Assembly: GCA_946007445.1 (NCBI GenBank)
Contig: CAMGAL010000099.1
Coordinates: 1-7,493, forward strand
Source of the DNA: an uncultured Mediterranea sp.
GTDB taxonomy: Bacteria > Bacteroidota > Bacteroidia > Bacteroidales > Bacteroidaceae
Length of the DNA: 7,493 nucleotides
Direction of reading: 5' to 3'
The position numbers and the translations under genes were made by a program. Numbering within the stretch: position 1 is the stretch's first letter; each line of letters begins with the position of its first letter. The notes under the pieces are model-generated. The model was not told the origin of the DNA, searched no databases, and saw only the letters and a program-made list of their open reading frames with translations. Below are positions 1-7,417 of the stretch, in pieces.

Positions 1-1
1 G

Positions 2-2476
2 GTGATTATTACCACCAAGAAAGGTAAAGAGGGAATGTCCAATGTGTCATGGCGCTCTACGGTGGGTTGGTCCTCGCGCGCACTGGATTCTTATGACATG
101 CTGAACCAGCAGGAGTTTGTACAGCTGACCTATGAGGCACTGCGCAACGACTATGTGTTCAACTCCGGCTATGCCTGGGCTGACGCAGAGGCCGCTGCAC
201 GCGCTTCGTTAAGTGGACGTCTGGGAGGTGAGGCATACAATCCTTTCAAGAACTATACCTGGGACAACATCATAGATCCCGCCACAGGTTATGTACGCCC
301 GGATGCACAGGCTGTTTGGGACGAGCAATGGCTGGACGCCTTGCTCCGCGACAATGCCCTTCGCCACGAGCATCAGTTCTCTATCAATGGAGGCACGGAG
401 AAGACCAAGTATATGTTCTCGCTGGGCTACCTGAACGAGGATGGTATCCTGCTGACCACGGCGTTCCAACGTTACAATGCCCGTGCCAATGTGAATACGG
501 CTGTCAACGACTGGTTCAACACCAACCTGAATGTGGCATTGTCTCACTCCATGCAGAACTTCAGCGACTACGACGGCAGCTCGAACTCCAACGTATGGTA
601 CTCTGCGCAGTTTGTTTCGCCGCTGTTCCCGGTATACATCAAGGATGCCAACGGACAGAACCTGTTGGGCGCGAACGGGAAGCCGCAGCTGGACTACGGT
701 GAAGACGGACGTCCGGGCAGCTATAACGACTTCAGCCCCCTGGGTGGCCTGCTGGACGACAAGGCTGACGTGAAGAACGACAATGCCAGCCTGCGTACGG
801 GCATGACATTCGGATCAGACTCAGAAAAGTATGGCGTGTTCCAAGGCTTGAAGCTGAACATCAACTTCGGTCTGGACTACCGCAACCAGCTGCAGAAGAG
901 CTATATGAATATGTATCACGGCAACCAGGCCAATGCCGGAGGTTTGCTGATGAAGTACAACACCCGCATGCAGAGCTATACGTTCAACCAGTTGCTGACG
1001 TGGAACCGCTCGTTTGGCAAGCACAGCATCGATGCCTTGGTGGGTCATGAGTTCTATGCCTACAAGTACGAGTATCTGGATGCCGGCAAGACCAACCTGG
1101 TAGATGGCATTCTGGAATTGCGTCCGGGTACCAACATGTACAGTGCCGACTCCTACACCAACAACTATCGCATCGAGTCGTGGTTGGGACGTGTGAACTA
1201 CAACTACGATGAGAAGTATTATCTGGATGCCTCTTTCCGTCGCGACGGTTCTTCCCGTTTCCACAAGGATTATCGCTGGGGTTCGTTCTGGTCGGTAGGT
1301 GCCAACTGGCGCATCTCCAAAGAGTCGTTCATGGAAGATATCGAATGGCTGAACAACCTGTCGTTGAAGGTGAGCTATGGTGAGCAGGGTAACGACCAAC
1401 TGAGTCGTCTGTATGCTTGGCAGAGTCTCTACAGCCTGAGTTATGCCAATGCCAATCAAATCGGAGGCATAGTCAGCACACTGGAAAACCAGAAGGTGTC
1501 TTGGGAAAAGAACGGCAACCTGAACGTCGGCATCGAAGCCAGCCTCCTCGACCAGCGCTTGAGCATCAACGCCGAATACTATAACAAAAAGACAACCGAC
1601 ATGCTGCTCTCATACCCCATGGCGCTCTCTACCGGTTTCACCGGATATAATGACAACGTGGGCGACATGCGCAACAGCGGTTTCGAACTGGAGATTAAGG
1701 GCACACCCATCAAGACCAAGGATTTCAACTGGAACATCACCTGGATGGGTTCGACCGTCAGCAACAAGGTGCTGAAGCTGACCAACGAGTCGCCTGAAAT
1801 CATTAACGGCATCTACAGCATCAAGGAGGGTAAGGAAATCAACACGTTCTATATGGCCAAGTCGGCCGGTGTAGATCCCGCTACCGGAGCACAGCTCTAC
1901 TGGGTCTATGATAAGGACGAGAACGGCAACATCACCAACGAGCGCATCAGCAGCGACTATTCGAAAGCCGCCAACAGCAAATACTACCTGGGTAGCCGTA
2001 TTCCCGACCTCTACGGAAGCATCGGCACCGAGCTTTCGTGGAAGGGCTTCGACCTCTCTGTCCTGACCACCTACTCCCTCGGCGGTAAAGTGTACGATGG
2101 TCTGTACGACGGCTCGATGAACAACATGTACTACAACAACAACTGGAACAAGCACATCCTGCGCCGTTGGCAGCAGCCCGGCGACATCACCGATGTGCCC
2201 CGCGTAGAGGTGGCCGGCAAATATACGACCAATGACCGTTCCCTCATCGATGCCTCTTACTTTGCCATCAAAAACATCACCTTGGGCTACAAGCTGCCGA
2301 AGCAGTGGATGAGACAGGCCAAGCTGAACACGGTGCGCATCTTCGGCTCGGTAGATAATCTGGCCATGTTCTCACATCTGCAGGGTATGGATCCGCAGTA
2401 CAACTTCAGCGGTTCAACGGACTACAGCTATACGCCCAACAAGACTTGGACGGTAGGTGTCGAGATCAATTTCTAA
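2..2476 (+). CDS. SusC-like TonB-dependent outer-membrane transporter, 5' end outside window (partial)
   Basis: This is the C-terminal 825 codons of a SusC/RagA-family TonB-dependent transporter, which imports oligosaccharides or other large nutrients across the outer membrane with its SusD partner as lid. The reading frame is open to the left edge. The GTG at base 2 is not a true start: it is the Val of the family's conserved 'GVIIITTKKGK' segment near the end of the plug domain, here read as VIITTKKGK. The signal peptide, carboxypeptidase-regulatory-like domain, TonB box and most of the plug, roughly 200 residues in typical 1000-1100-residue members, therefore lie upstream. The visible part is the beta-barrel. 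Family hallmarks are FRRDGSSRF (bases 1235-1261), VSYGEQGND (from base 1370) and a final strand TWTVGVEINF ending in Phe, the usual outer-membrane assembly signal. A SusD-like gene follows after 38 bases. The substrate cannot be told from this sequence. Leu and Pro codon choice changes near base 1500. Confidence 0.96.
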   Translation: MIITTKKGKEGMSNVSWRSTVGWSSRALDSYDMLNQQEFVQLTYEALRNDYVFNSGYAWADAEAAARASLSGRLGGEAYNPFKNYTWDNIIDPATGYVRPDAQAVWDEQWLDALLRDNALRHEHQFSINGGTEKTKYMFSLGYLNEDGILLTTAFQRYNARANVNTAVNDWFNTNLNVALSHSMQNFSDYDGSSNSNVWYSAQFVSPLFPVYIKDANGQNLLGANGKPQLDYGEDGRPGSYNDFSPLGGLLDDKADVKNDNASLRTGMTFGSDSEKYGVFQGLKLNINFGLDYRNQLQKSYMNMYHGNQANAGGLLMKYNTRMQSYTFNQLLTWNRSFGKHSIDALVGHEFYAYKYEYLDAGKTNLVDGILELRPGTNMYSADSYTNNYRIESWLGRVNYNYDEKYYLDASFRRDGSSRFHKDYRWGSFWSVGANWRISKESFMEDIEWLNNLSLKVSYGEQGNDQLSRLYAWQSLYSLSYANANQIGGIVSTLENQKVSWEKNGNLNVGIEASLLDQRLSINAEYYNKKTTDMLLSYPMALSTGFTGYNDNVGDMRNSGFELEIKGTPIKTKDFNWNITWMGSTVSNKVLKLTNESPEIINGIYSIKEGKEINTFYMAKSAGVDPATGAQLYWVYDKDENGNITNERISSDYSKAANSKYYLGSRIPDLYGSIGTELSWKGFDLSVLTTYSLGGKVYDGLYDGSMNNMYYNNNWNKHILRRWQQPGDITDVPRVEVAGKYTTNDRSLIDASYFAIKNITLGYKLPKQWMRQAKLNTVRIFGSVDNLAMFSHLQGMDPQYNFSGSTDYSYTPNKTWTVGVEINF

Positions 2477-2514
2477 AATGAACATTCTATTATTCACCAT
2501 TTGAATTCAGACGT

Positions 2515-4053
2515 ATGAAAAATATATTAAAATACATGTTTGTCGGTCTGTTGGCTTGTGGCACCTTGGCATCTTGCTCGGAAGATGCCCTGGAGACCAG
2601 CCCTACCGACTCAATGTCCGGCGATGGCCTGATGGGCAACGCCAATGCAGCCCTGGTTCCTCTGAACGGTATCTATCGCTCCATGTACACAGCCGGATGG
2701 TCAACCACCGGCAACACCCACCAGTGTTATGGCATCTCGGCCTACACCCTGATGGCAGAAGTGATGGGTGAAGACCTGATAATGAACGACATGGGAAGCG
2801 GTTGGTTCTGGTTTGACTGTGTTTATAACGTGAAACCCCGCTACACAAGTGGTGCCTGGCGCTCGTATGACCTGTGGAATGCCTATTACACCTGGGTTTC
2901 CAACGCCAACTATATCTTGGCAGCGGAAGAGACCATGGCTGGTGACGAGACAGACCGCAACTATGTCATCGGACAGGCCTACGCCATCCGTGCCTACTCC
3001 TACTTCATGCTGGCACAAAGCTTCGCACGTACCTACAAAGGACACGAGAGCGATCCCTGCTGCCCCATCTATACCGAGCCGACTGTGGCCGGCACCCCGG
3101 GACAGCCGCGCGTCAGCGTGCAAGAGGTCTATAATCAAATTACCTCTGACATAGACAAAGCCGTCAACCTGCTGAAGGGTACTAACCGCAAGCACATCAG
3201 CCACATTGACTATACCGTGGCCTGCGGTCTGAAGGCACGTATTGCCTTGGTTATGGAGGATTGGAATGCTGCCAAGAGCGCTGCCAAGGAGGCTATTGCC
3301 AACAGCAGTTGCCGGATTCAGTCAGTTGAAGCCTTCAAGGGTGTCAACAGCACATCGGCCAAGAACGTCATGTGGGGCGCGGAAGTCATTGCCGACCAGT
3401 CCGGTATGTATGCAGGACTCTTTACCCACATGGATTGGGAAGCCAAGGCATACGGTGAAAGTGCCCGCAAACAGATTAACAAGCAGCTGTATGAGAAGAT
3501 GGGCCTGGAGGACGAGCGCCGAGCCTGGTGGAACCCGAAAGACGCTACGAACAAGAGCAATGGCTATCAGCAGGAGAAATTCAAGTTCAGCGACATCCAG
3601 ACCTGGCTGGGCGACTACATCTGGATGCGTATCGAAGAGATGTATCTGATAGCTGCCGAAGCTGAGTGCCGTCTGGGCGACGAAGCATCCGCCAAGACAG
3701 ACCTGATGGCCTTGATGTCCAAACGTGACCCCAAGTATAGCTGCGACAAGACAGGTACGGCTCTGGGTAAACTGACCACGGACGAGACAGGCTCCTTGCT
3801 GGAAGAGATTATCACCCAACGACGCATCGAACTGTGGGGTGAGGCCGGACGCATCTATGACATCCGCCGCCTCCGTCAAGGTTTCCGCCGTACCGCAGAG
3901 ATGGGTTGGCCCTCTTCGGCCATTCTGGCCAATCGTCCTACCGATGACCCGGAATGCTACATGTGGGTATTGACCATCCCTCAGGCAGAGTTTGACGGCA
4001 ATGTGAACATGGATGCTGCTACAGACCAGAATCCGACCGGAGACTACAAATAA
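2515..4053 (+). CDS. SusD/RagB-like surface nutrient-binding lipoprotein
   Basis: This is a complete 512-residue SusD-family protein, the surface lipoprotein that closes over the SusC-type barrel and helps capture its ligand. The N-terminus is a lipoprotein signal peptide with lipobox LASC, so Cys21 is the likely lipidated residue. The following SEDALE fits the acidic export signal that sends Bacteroidota lipoproteins to the cell surface. Family segments in order are the helical IGQAYAIRAYSYFMLAQSFART (about residues 152-173), MRIEEMYLIAAEAECRLGD (371-389), the signature RRIELWGEAGRIYDIRRL (436-453) and the end IPQAEF...DQNPTGDYK (488-512), which matches the usual 'iP..E...N....QNPGY' ending. 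Length is normal for the family. The ATG at 2515 is favoured because it starts the signal peptide directly. It sits between the transporter (38-base gap) and another lipoprotein gene (24-base gap), as expected of an operon. The ligand is unknown. Confidence 0.96.
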   Translation: MKNILKYMFVGLLACGTLASCSEDALETSPTDSMSGDGLMGNANAALVPLNGIYRSMYTAGWSTTGNTHQCYGISAYTLMAEVMGEDLIMNDMGSGWFWFDCVYNVKPRYTSGAWRSYDLWNAYYTWVSNANYILAAEETMAGDETDRNYVIGQAYAIRAYSYFMLAQSFARTYKGHESDPCCPIYTEPTVAGTPGQPRVSVQEVYNQITSDIDKAVNLLKGTNRKHISHIDYTVACGLKARIALVMEDWNAAKSAAKEAIANSSCRIQSVEAFKGVNSTSAKNVMWGAEVIADQSGMYAGLFTHMDWEAKAYGESARKQINKQLYEKMGLEDERRAWWNPKDATNKSNGYQQEKFKFSDIQTWLGDYIWMRIEEMYLIAAEAECRLGDEASAKTDLMALMSKRDPKYSCDKTGTALGKLTTDETGSLLEEIITQRRIELWGEAGRIYDIRRLRQGFRRTAEMGWPSSAILANRPTDDPECYMWVLTIPQAEFDGNVNMDAATDQNPTGDYK

Positions 4054-4077
4054 TCAATTTATTAGAACGGAAACATT

Positions 4078-4953
4078 ATGAAATACATCAATCAATTATC
4101 ATGGACATTGCTCCTTCTGCTGACCGGTTGCTTGGTATCGTGCGACCAAGATCAAGAAGGTGCGATTTATAAGTCCCAGAATGCAGAGCTCTCTTTCAAT
4201 TCGAGTGCGTTAGAGAATGCCTCGGTACCTGCCGCCAATCCGGTTTATACCGTGGAGGTATATCGTGGAAACGTTTCGGCTACTCCAAGCAGCCAACCCA
4301 CCTTGTCAGTCACCATTGCTCAAGGTGGCAAGCAGGTGGAACTGGCCGGTTGCACGGTCACAAACTATCACTTTGAGGAAGGTTCCGGCAAAGGAACCGT
4401 GTCCATCAACGTGAGTCCGCTGGAAGTGGGCGTACAGGCCACTGTTAAGTTGAGCATTGCCGATGCAGACCTGAGTGCGGGTGGTGTGCAGACCACTTCG
4501 TTCAAAATCAATAAGGAATATGACTGGAAGTCATTGGGTATGGGTACCTACACAGACAACTGGGGCTGGGGCATCACCTATAACGTAGAAATCCAGAAAG
4601 CCGACGGCTTTGAACGCTATCGTGCCATCACTCCATACAACGAGTCTATGTTGAAGGATGACGGTGAATGGGGAGACTGGCTGGCCGACAGCGCATGTCC
4701 CTACGTTGAGTTCTGGACGGCGGACAGCGATGGCTGCATCGACTTCGCCCCCTTCTTCCTGGGACTCTACTACCAAGCTGATGCCACGGCTAAAATTTAT
4801 GCCTACCCGGCTGCTGCCTTCGGTACGACAAGTACCAGCAAATGGATTGACAGCAAGACATTGCAGTTATCTCCGTACTACTATGTACCGGCATTGGGAG
4901 GTGGTTGGGACATGACTCAAAAGGACGGTATCATCGTCATTACTTTGCCGTAA
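4078..4953 (+). CDS. Putative surface lipoprotein of a SusCD operon, possible glycan-binding protein
   Basis: This 291-residue lipoprotein sits directly after the SusD-like gene, where SusE/SusF or other surface glycan-binding proteins are often encoded. The signal peptide has two candidate lipobox cysteines, Cys18 (LTGC) and Cys22 (LVSC). Cys22, followed by DQDQE, looks the better choice and suggests surface export. Residues about 35-145 look like an all-beta, Ig-like or Calx-beta-like domain, with alternating strands such as YTVEVYRG, TLSVTIAQGG and TVKLSIADADL. The second half begins with DWKSLGMGTYTDNW and contains FERYRAITPYNE, a pattern I recall from many Bacteroides SusD-associated lipoproteins ('W-slG-g-y-D ... 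YR--nPY'), though I cannot name the domain with confidence. Eight of its nine tryptophans lie in residues 150-277, the ninth being in the signal peptide; this would suit aromatic stacking on sugars, but that is inference. No catalytic motif is visible. Two hairpins follow the stop codon. Confidence 0.85.
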   Translation: MKYINQLSWTLLLLLTGCLVSCDQDQEGAIYKSQNAELSFNSSALENASVPAANPVYTVEVYRGNVSATPSSQPTLSVTIAQGGKQVELAGCTVTNYHFEEGSGKGTVSINVSPLEVGVQATVKLSIADADLSAGGVQTTSFKINKEYDWKSLGMGTYTDNWGWGITYNVEIQKADGFERYRAITPYNESMLKDDGEWGDWLADSACPYVEFWTADSDGCIDFAPFFLGLYYQADATAKIYAYPAAAFGTTSTSKWIDSKTLQLSPYYYVPALGGGWDMTQKDGIIVITLP

Positions 4954-4966
4954 ACAAAGAATGACC

Positions 4967-4985
4967 TTCCCGTGTGATACGGGAA
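4967..4985 (+). terminator. Short perfect hairpin just after the lipoprotein gene
   Basis: The arms TTCCCGT (4967-4973) and ACGGGAA (4979-4985) form a 7-base-pair perfect stem with a 5-base loop GTGAT, 13 bases after the lipoprotein stop. It is followed by AATCT and not by a T-run, so alone it is a weak intrinsic terminator. It may protect the mRNA 3' end or act together with the stronger hairpin that starts 5 bases later. Confidence 0.5.
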
Positions 4986-4990
4986 AATCT

Positions 4991-5035
4991 AATCGCCGCA
5001 CTCATCACCTTCGGGAGATGGATGCGGCGATTTCT
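4991..5035 (+). terminator. Likely terminator of the SusCD operon: long hairpin with UUCG tetraloop
   Basis: The outer arms AATCGCCGCA (4991-5000) and TGCGGCGATT (5023-5032) pair perfectly over 10 bases. Inside, TCATC (5002-5006) pairs with GATGG (5017-5021) with one G-U pair, and after an A-A mismatch CC/GG closes a TTCG tetraloop (5010-5013), a very stable loop in RNA. The stem is followed by only a short TCTGT stretch, so the U-tract is poor. Position between two operons, just before a promoter, supports a terminator role. On the opposite strand the stem is followed by AGATTTTCCC, so bidirectional action is possible but there is no converging gene. Confidence 0.7.
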
Positions 5036-5088
5036 GTATGCTCGGCATGAGCATTGTTGCTGATTTCTGCAAACTTTTAGGGCGCGAT

Positions 5089-5120
5089 ATTGTGAAATTT
5101 CGGTGAAGTCTCTATCTTTG
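5089..5120 (+). promoter_or_regulatory. Bacteroides-type promoter for the pyrH-frr-rsgA operon
   Basis: TATCTTTG at 5113-5120 is an exact match to the Bacteroides -7 consensus TAnnTTTG used by the primary sigma factor. Twenty bases upstream, ATTG at 5089-5092 matches three of four bases of the -33 element TTTG, and the spacing fits the usual 19-21 bases. Transcription would start around 5125-5128, leaving a 5' leader of about 25 bases before the pyrH ATG. The same element argues against the upstream in-frame GTG at 5120 as the pyrH start. Confidence 0.75.
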
Positions 5121-5149
5121 TGCCAACTATTAACCCTAAAACTGATGAT

Positions 5150-5860
5150 ATGGCTACCTACAAAAGGATTTTGCTGAAGCTCAGCGGAGAGAGTCTGATG
5201 GGCGAAAAACAATATGGCATCGACGAGAAACGCCTCGCCGAGTATGCCGCACAGATCAAGGAGATACACGACATGGGCGTGCAGATAGGCATCGTGATAG
5301 GCGGTGGCAACATCTTCCGCGGCCTGAGTGGAGCCAGCAAGGGCTTCGACCGCGTGAAGGGCGACCAGATGGGTATGCTGGCTACGGTGATCAACAGTCT
5401 GGCGCTCAGCTCGGCCTTGACGGCTGCCGGCGTGAAGGCCCGTGTGCTGACCGCTATCCGCATGGAGCCGGTGGGCGAATTCTACAACAAGTGGAGAGCC
5501 ATCGAGTGTCTGGAGGCAGGCGAAGTGGTCATCATGTCGGGCGGAACGGGCAACCCCTTCTTCACCACCGACACGGGCTCGAGCCTGCGCGGCATCGAGA
5601 TAGAGGCCGACGTGATGCTGAAAGGCACGCGCGTGGACGGTATCTATACGGCCGACCCGGAGAAAGACCCCACAGCCACCAAGTTCCACGACATCAGCTA
5701 CGACGAGGTGCTGCAGCGCGGACTGAAGGTGATGGACCTCACCGCCACCTGCATGTGCAAGGAGAACCGTCTGCCCATCATTGTCTTCGACATGGATACT
5801 GTAGGCAACCTCAAGCGGGTGATGTCCGGCGAAGAGATTGGCACACTGGTTCATGTGTGA
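5150..5860 (+). CDS. pyrH: UMP kinase (uridylate kinase)
   Basis: This 236-residue cytosolic enzyme of the amino-acid-kinase fold phosphorylates UMP to UDP with ATP, the committed step toward UTP and CTP in pyrimidine nucleotide synthesis; bacterial members are hexamers, commonly activated by GTP and inhibited by UTP. Visible family motifs are the N-terminal phosphate-binding LLKLSGESL (8-16), the glycine-rich GGGNIFRG (51-58), the UMP-binding GDQMGMLAT (71-79), GGTGNPFFTTDT (131-142) and GIYTADP (164-170). Length is normal. The frame stays open upstream to a GTG at 5120, but the ATG at 5150 gives MATYKRILLKLSGESL, the usual Bacteroides start, and the GTG overlaps the promoter. Unlike the common rpsB-tsf-pyrH-frr order, it is preceded here by an unrelated SusCD operon and has its own promoter. 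It is followed by frr after 51 bases. Confidence 0.97.
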   Translation: MATYKRILLKLSGESLMGEKQYGIDEKRLAEYAAQIKEIHDMGVQIGIVIGGGNIFRGLSGASKGFDRVKGDQMGMLATVINSLALSSALTAAGVKARVLTAIRMEPVGEFYNKWRAIECLEAGEVVIMSGGTGNPFFTTDTGSSLRGIEIEADVMLKGTRVDGIYTADPEKDPTATKFHDISYDEVLQRGLKVMDLTATCMCKENRLPIIVFDMDTVGNLKRVMSGEEIGTLVHV

Positions 5861-5865
5861 AGCTT

Positions 5866-5905
5866 TTAACTTGTAAACTCATAAACTTATCAACTCATAA
5901 ACTCA
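5866..5905 (+). repeat. Five imperfect tandem copies of an 8-base unit between pyrH and frr
   Basis: Read in steps of eight from 5866, the sequence is TTAACTTG, TAAACTCA, TAAACTTA, TCAACTCA, TAAACTCA, so the consensus is TAAACTCA. Copies 2 and 5 are identical. The array fills nearly all of the 51-base gap and ends 6 bases before the frr ATG, so it lies in the frr ribosome-binding region and makes it AT-rich and weakly structured. No TAnnTTTG promoter is seen here, which fits cotranscription of frr with pyrH. I have the impression that similar strings recur in Bacteroides intergenic DNA, but could not check. Confidence 0.75.
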
Positions 5906-5911
5906 CAAGAT

Positions 5912-6472
5912 ATGAAAGAGGTAAAGGAAATACTGAACGACGCACAGGAGAAGATGGATATGGCCATCATGTATCTGGACGAAGCACTGGCACACATCCG
6001 CGCCGGCAAGGCCGATGTACGCCTGCTGGACGGCATCCGTGTTGACTCATACGGCAGCATGGTGCCCATCAACAACGTAGCAGCCGTCACCACCCCCGAC
6101 GCTCGCAGCATCGCCATCAAGCCGTGGGACAAGAGCATGTTCCGCGTTATCGAGAAGGCTATCATCGACTCGTCGCTGGGCATCATGCCGGAGAACAACG
6201 GCGAAATCATCCGCATCGGCATTCCCCCTCTCACCGAGGAGCGACGCAGACAGCTGGCCAAGCAGTGTAAGGGCGAAGGCGAAACGGCCAAGGTGAGCGT
6301 GCGCAACGCCCGCCGCGATGCCATTGACCAGCTGAAGAAGTCGGTCAAGGAGGGTCTGGCCGAAGATGCCCAGAAGGGTGGCGAAGAGAAGCTGCAGAAG
6401 ATACACGACAAGTTCATCAAGCAGATTGATGACATGCTGGCAGCCAAGGACAAGGAAATCATGACCGTATAA
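5912..6472 (+). CDS. frr: Ribosome recycling factor
   Basis: This 186-residue cytosolic protein, together with EF-G, splits post-termination ribosomes from the mRNA so that they can start again; it is essential in most bacteria. Length is exactly that of the family. The first about 30 residues and the segment from about 105 to the end form the long three-helix bundle, and residues about 31-104 form the small beta domain. Conserved segments are [22 protein letters not shown] (27-48), [37 protein letters not shown] (81-117) and [14 protein letters not shown] (130-143). The ATG at 5912 gives the standard N-terminus [15 protein letters not shown] and has no Shine-Dalgarno sequence, as usual for Bacteroidota. 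The rsgA start follows 5 bases after the stop, implying one transcript and probably coupled translation. Confidence 0.97.
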   Translation: MKEVKEILNDAQEKMDMAIMYLDEALAHIRAGKADVRLLDGIRVDSYGSMVPINNVAAVTTPDARSIAIKPWDKSMFRVIEKAIIDSSLGIMPENNGEIIRIGIPPLTEERRRQLAKQCKGEGETAKVSVRNARRDAIDQLKKSVKEGLAEDAQKGGEEKLQKIHDKFIKQIDDMLAAKDKEIMTV

Positions 6473-6477
6473 GCGCC

Positions 6478-7410
6478 TTGAAAGGTCTTGTCATAAAGAA
6501 TACAGGCAGTTGGTACCTGGTACGCACCGACGAGGGACGCGACGTGGAGTGCAAGGTGAAGGGGAACTTTCGCCTGAAGGGCATCCGCAGCACCAATCCT
6601 GTGGCGGTGGGCGACCGGGTACAGATACTGCTCAACGCAGAGGGGACGGCCTTCATCAGCGAGATAGAGGACCGCAAGAACTACATCGTGCGCAAGGCCT
6701 CCAACCTCTCCAAGCAGAGCCACATCCTGGCAGCCAATCTAGATCAATGTCTGCTCGTGGTGACGGTAAACCATCCGCAGACCTCCACCACCTTCATCGA
6801 CCGCTTCCTGGCCTCTGCCGAGGCATATCGGGTACCGGTGACCCTGGTATTCAACAAGGTGGACACCTACGATGAAGACGAGTTGCGCTACCTGGATGCC
6901 TTGGTGCACCTCTATACGACCATCGGCTACCGCTGCCTACGCATCTCGGCCCGGCTGGGCGATGGCGTGACGGAGGTAGCCAACTTGCTGGCTGACAACA
7001 TCACCCTGCTGGCAGGCAATTCGGGCGTAGGGAAATCGACCCTCATCAATGCCCTGCTGCCCGAAGCAGAGGCACGCACCGGCGAAATCTCCACCGTACA
7101 CAACAAGGGTATGCATACCACCACCTTCTCCGAGATGTTCCCCCTGCCTCAGGGAGGCTACCTCATTGACACGCCGGGCATCAAAGGCTTCGGCACCTTC
7201 GACATGGAGACCGAAGAGGTGGGACACTACTTTCCCGAGATATTCCGCACCTCAGCCGACTGCCGCTACGGCAACTGTACGCACCGTCAAGAACCGGGAT
7301 GTGCCGTGCGTCAGGCAGTGGAGCAACACCTCATCAGCGAGTCGCGCTATGCCTCCTACTTAGGGATGTTGGAGGACAAAGAAGAGGGGAAATATCGGGC
7401 GGCGTATTGA
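6478..7410 (+). CDS. rsgA: Small ribosomal subunit biogenesis GTPase RsgA, TTG start
   Basis: RsgA (YjeQ/YloQ) is a circularly permuted GTPase that binds the 30S subunit late in assembly and checks the decoding centre. This 310-residue protein has all three parts: an N-terminal OB-fold (about 1-80, including VAVGDRVQI at 42-50), a GTPase domain with motifs in permuted order, G4 NKVD (126-129), G5 ISA (156-158), G1 GNSGVGKST (180-188) and G3 DTPG (231-234), and a C-terminal zinc-binding region with Cys262, Cys267, His269 and Cys275. The start is taken as TTG at 6478: the OB-fold begins immediately ([13 protein letters not shown]), the frame upstream lies within frr and offers no nearby ATG, and known Bacteroides RsgA proteins begin with the same [13 protein letters not shown] as I remember them. 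It is the last gene of the pyrH-frr-rsgA unit visible here. Confidence 0.96.
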   Translation: MKGLVIKNTGSWYLVRTDEGRDVECKVKGNFRLKGIRSTNPVAVGDRVQILLNAEGTAFISEIEDRKNYIVRKASNLSKQSHILAANLDQCLLVVTVNHPQTSTTFIDRFLASAEAYRVPVTLVFNKVDTYDEDELRYLDALVHLYTTIGYRCLRISARLGDGVTEVANLLADNITLLAGNSGVGKSTLINALLPEAEARTGEISTVHNKGMHTTTFSEMFPLPQGGYLIDTPGIKGFGTFDMETEEVGHYFPEIFRTSADCRYGNCTHRQEPGCAVRQAVEQHLISESRYASYLGMLEDKEEGKYRAAY

Positions 7411-7417
7411 TTTATTT

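Noticed and set aside
821..1459. Minus-strand open frame (212 codons) opposite the susC-like gene
   Set aside because: Its Val-, Ile- and Gln-rich sequence has no motif, and the plus strand carries clear SusC hallmarks over the same bases.
2477..2514. Gap between the susC-like and susD-like genes as a possible promoter site
   Set aside because: No TAnnTTTG element is present in these 38 bases, and SusC/SusD pairs are normally cotranscribed.
4708..4752. DSDGCID stretch in the lipoprotein (residues 216-222) resembling a half EF-hand or dockerin calcium loop
   Set aside because: Only part of the DxDxDG spacing is present, there is no second copy, and the surroundings look like beta strands, so a calcium site cannot be supported.
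4940..5854. Long minus-strand open frame (304 codons) opposite pyrH and its promoter region
   Set aside because: It runs antisense to the highly conserved pyrH, crosses the hairpins and promoter, has an unstructured His- and Ala-rich composition and resembles no family. It is a by-product of the GC-rich third positions of pyrH.
5491..6045. Plus-strand open frame bridging the end of pyrH and the start of frr in another frame
   Set aside because: It overlaps two conserved genes and its translation is Arg- and His-rich low-complexity sequence. The octamer array accounts for the only non-coding part.
5890..6723. Minus-strand open frame (277 codons) opposite frr and the start of rsgA
   Set aside because: It lies fully antisense to conserved genes, with a Ser- and Met-rich composition and no recognisable domain.
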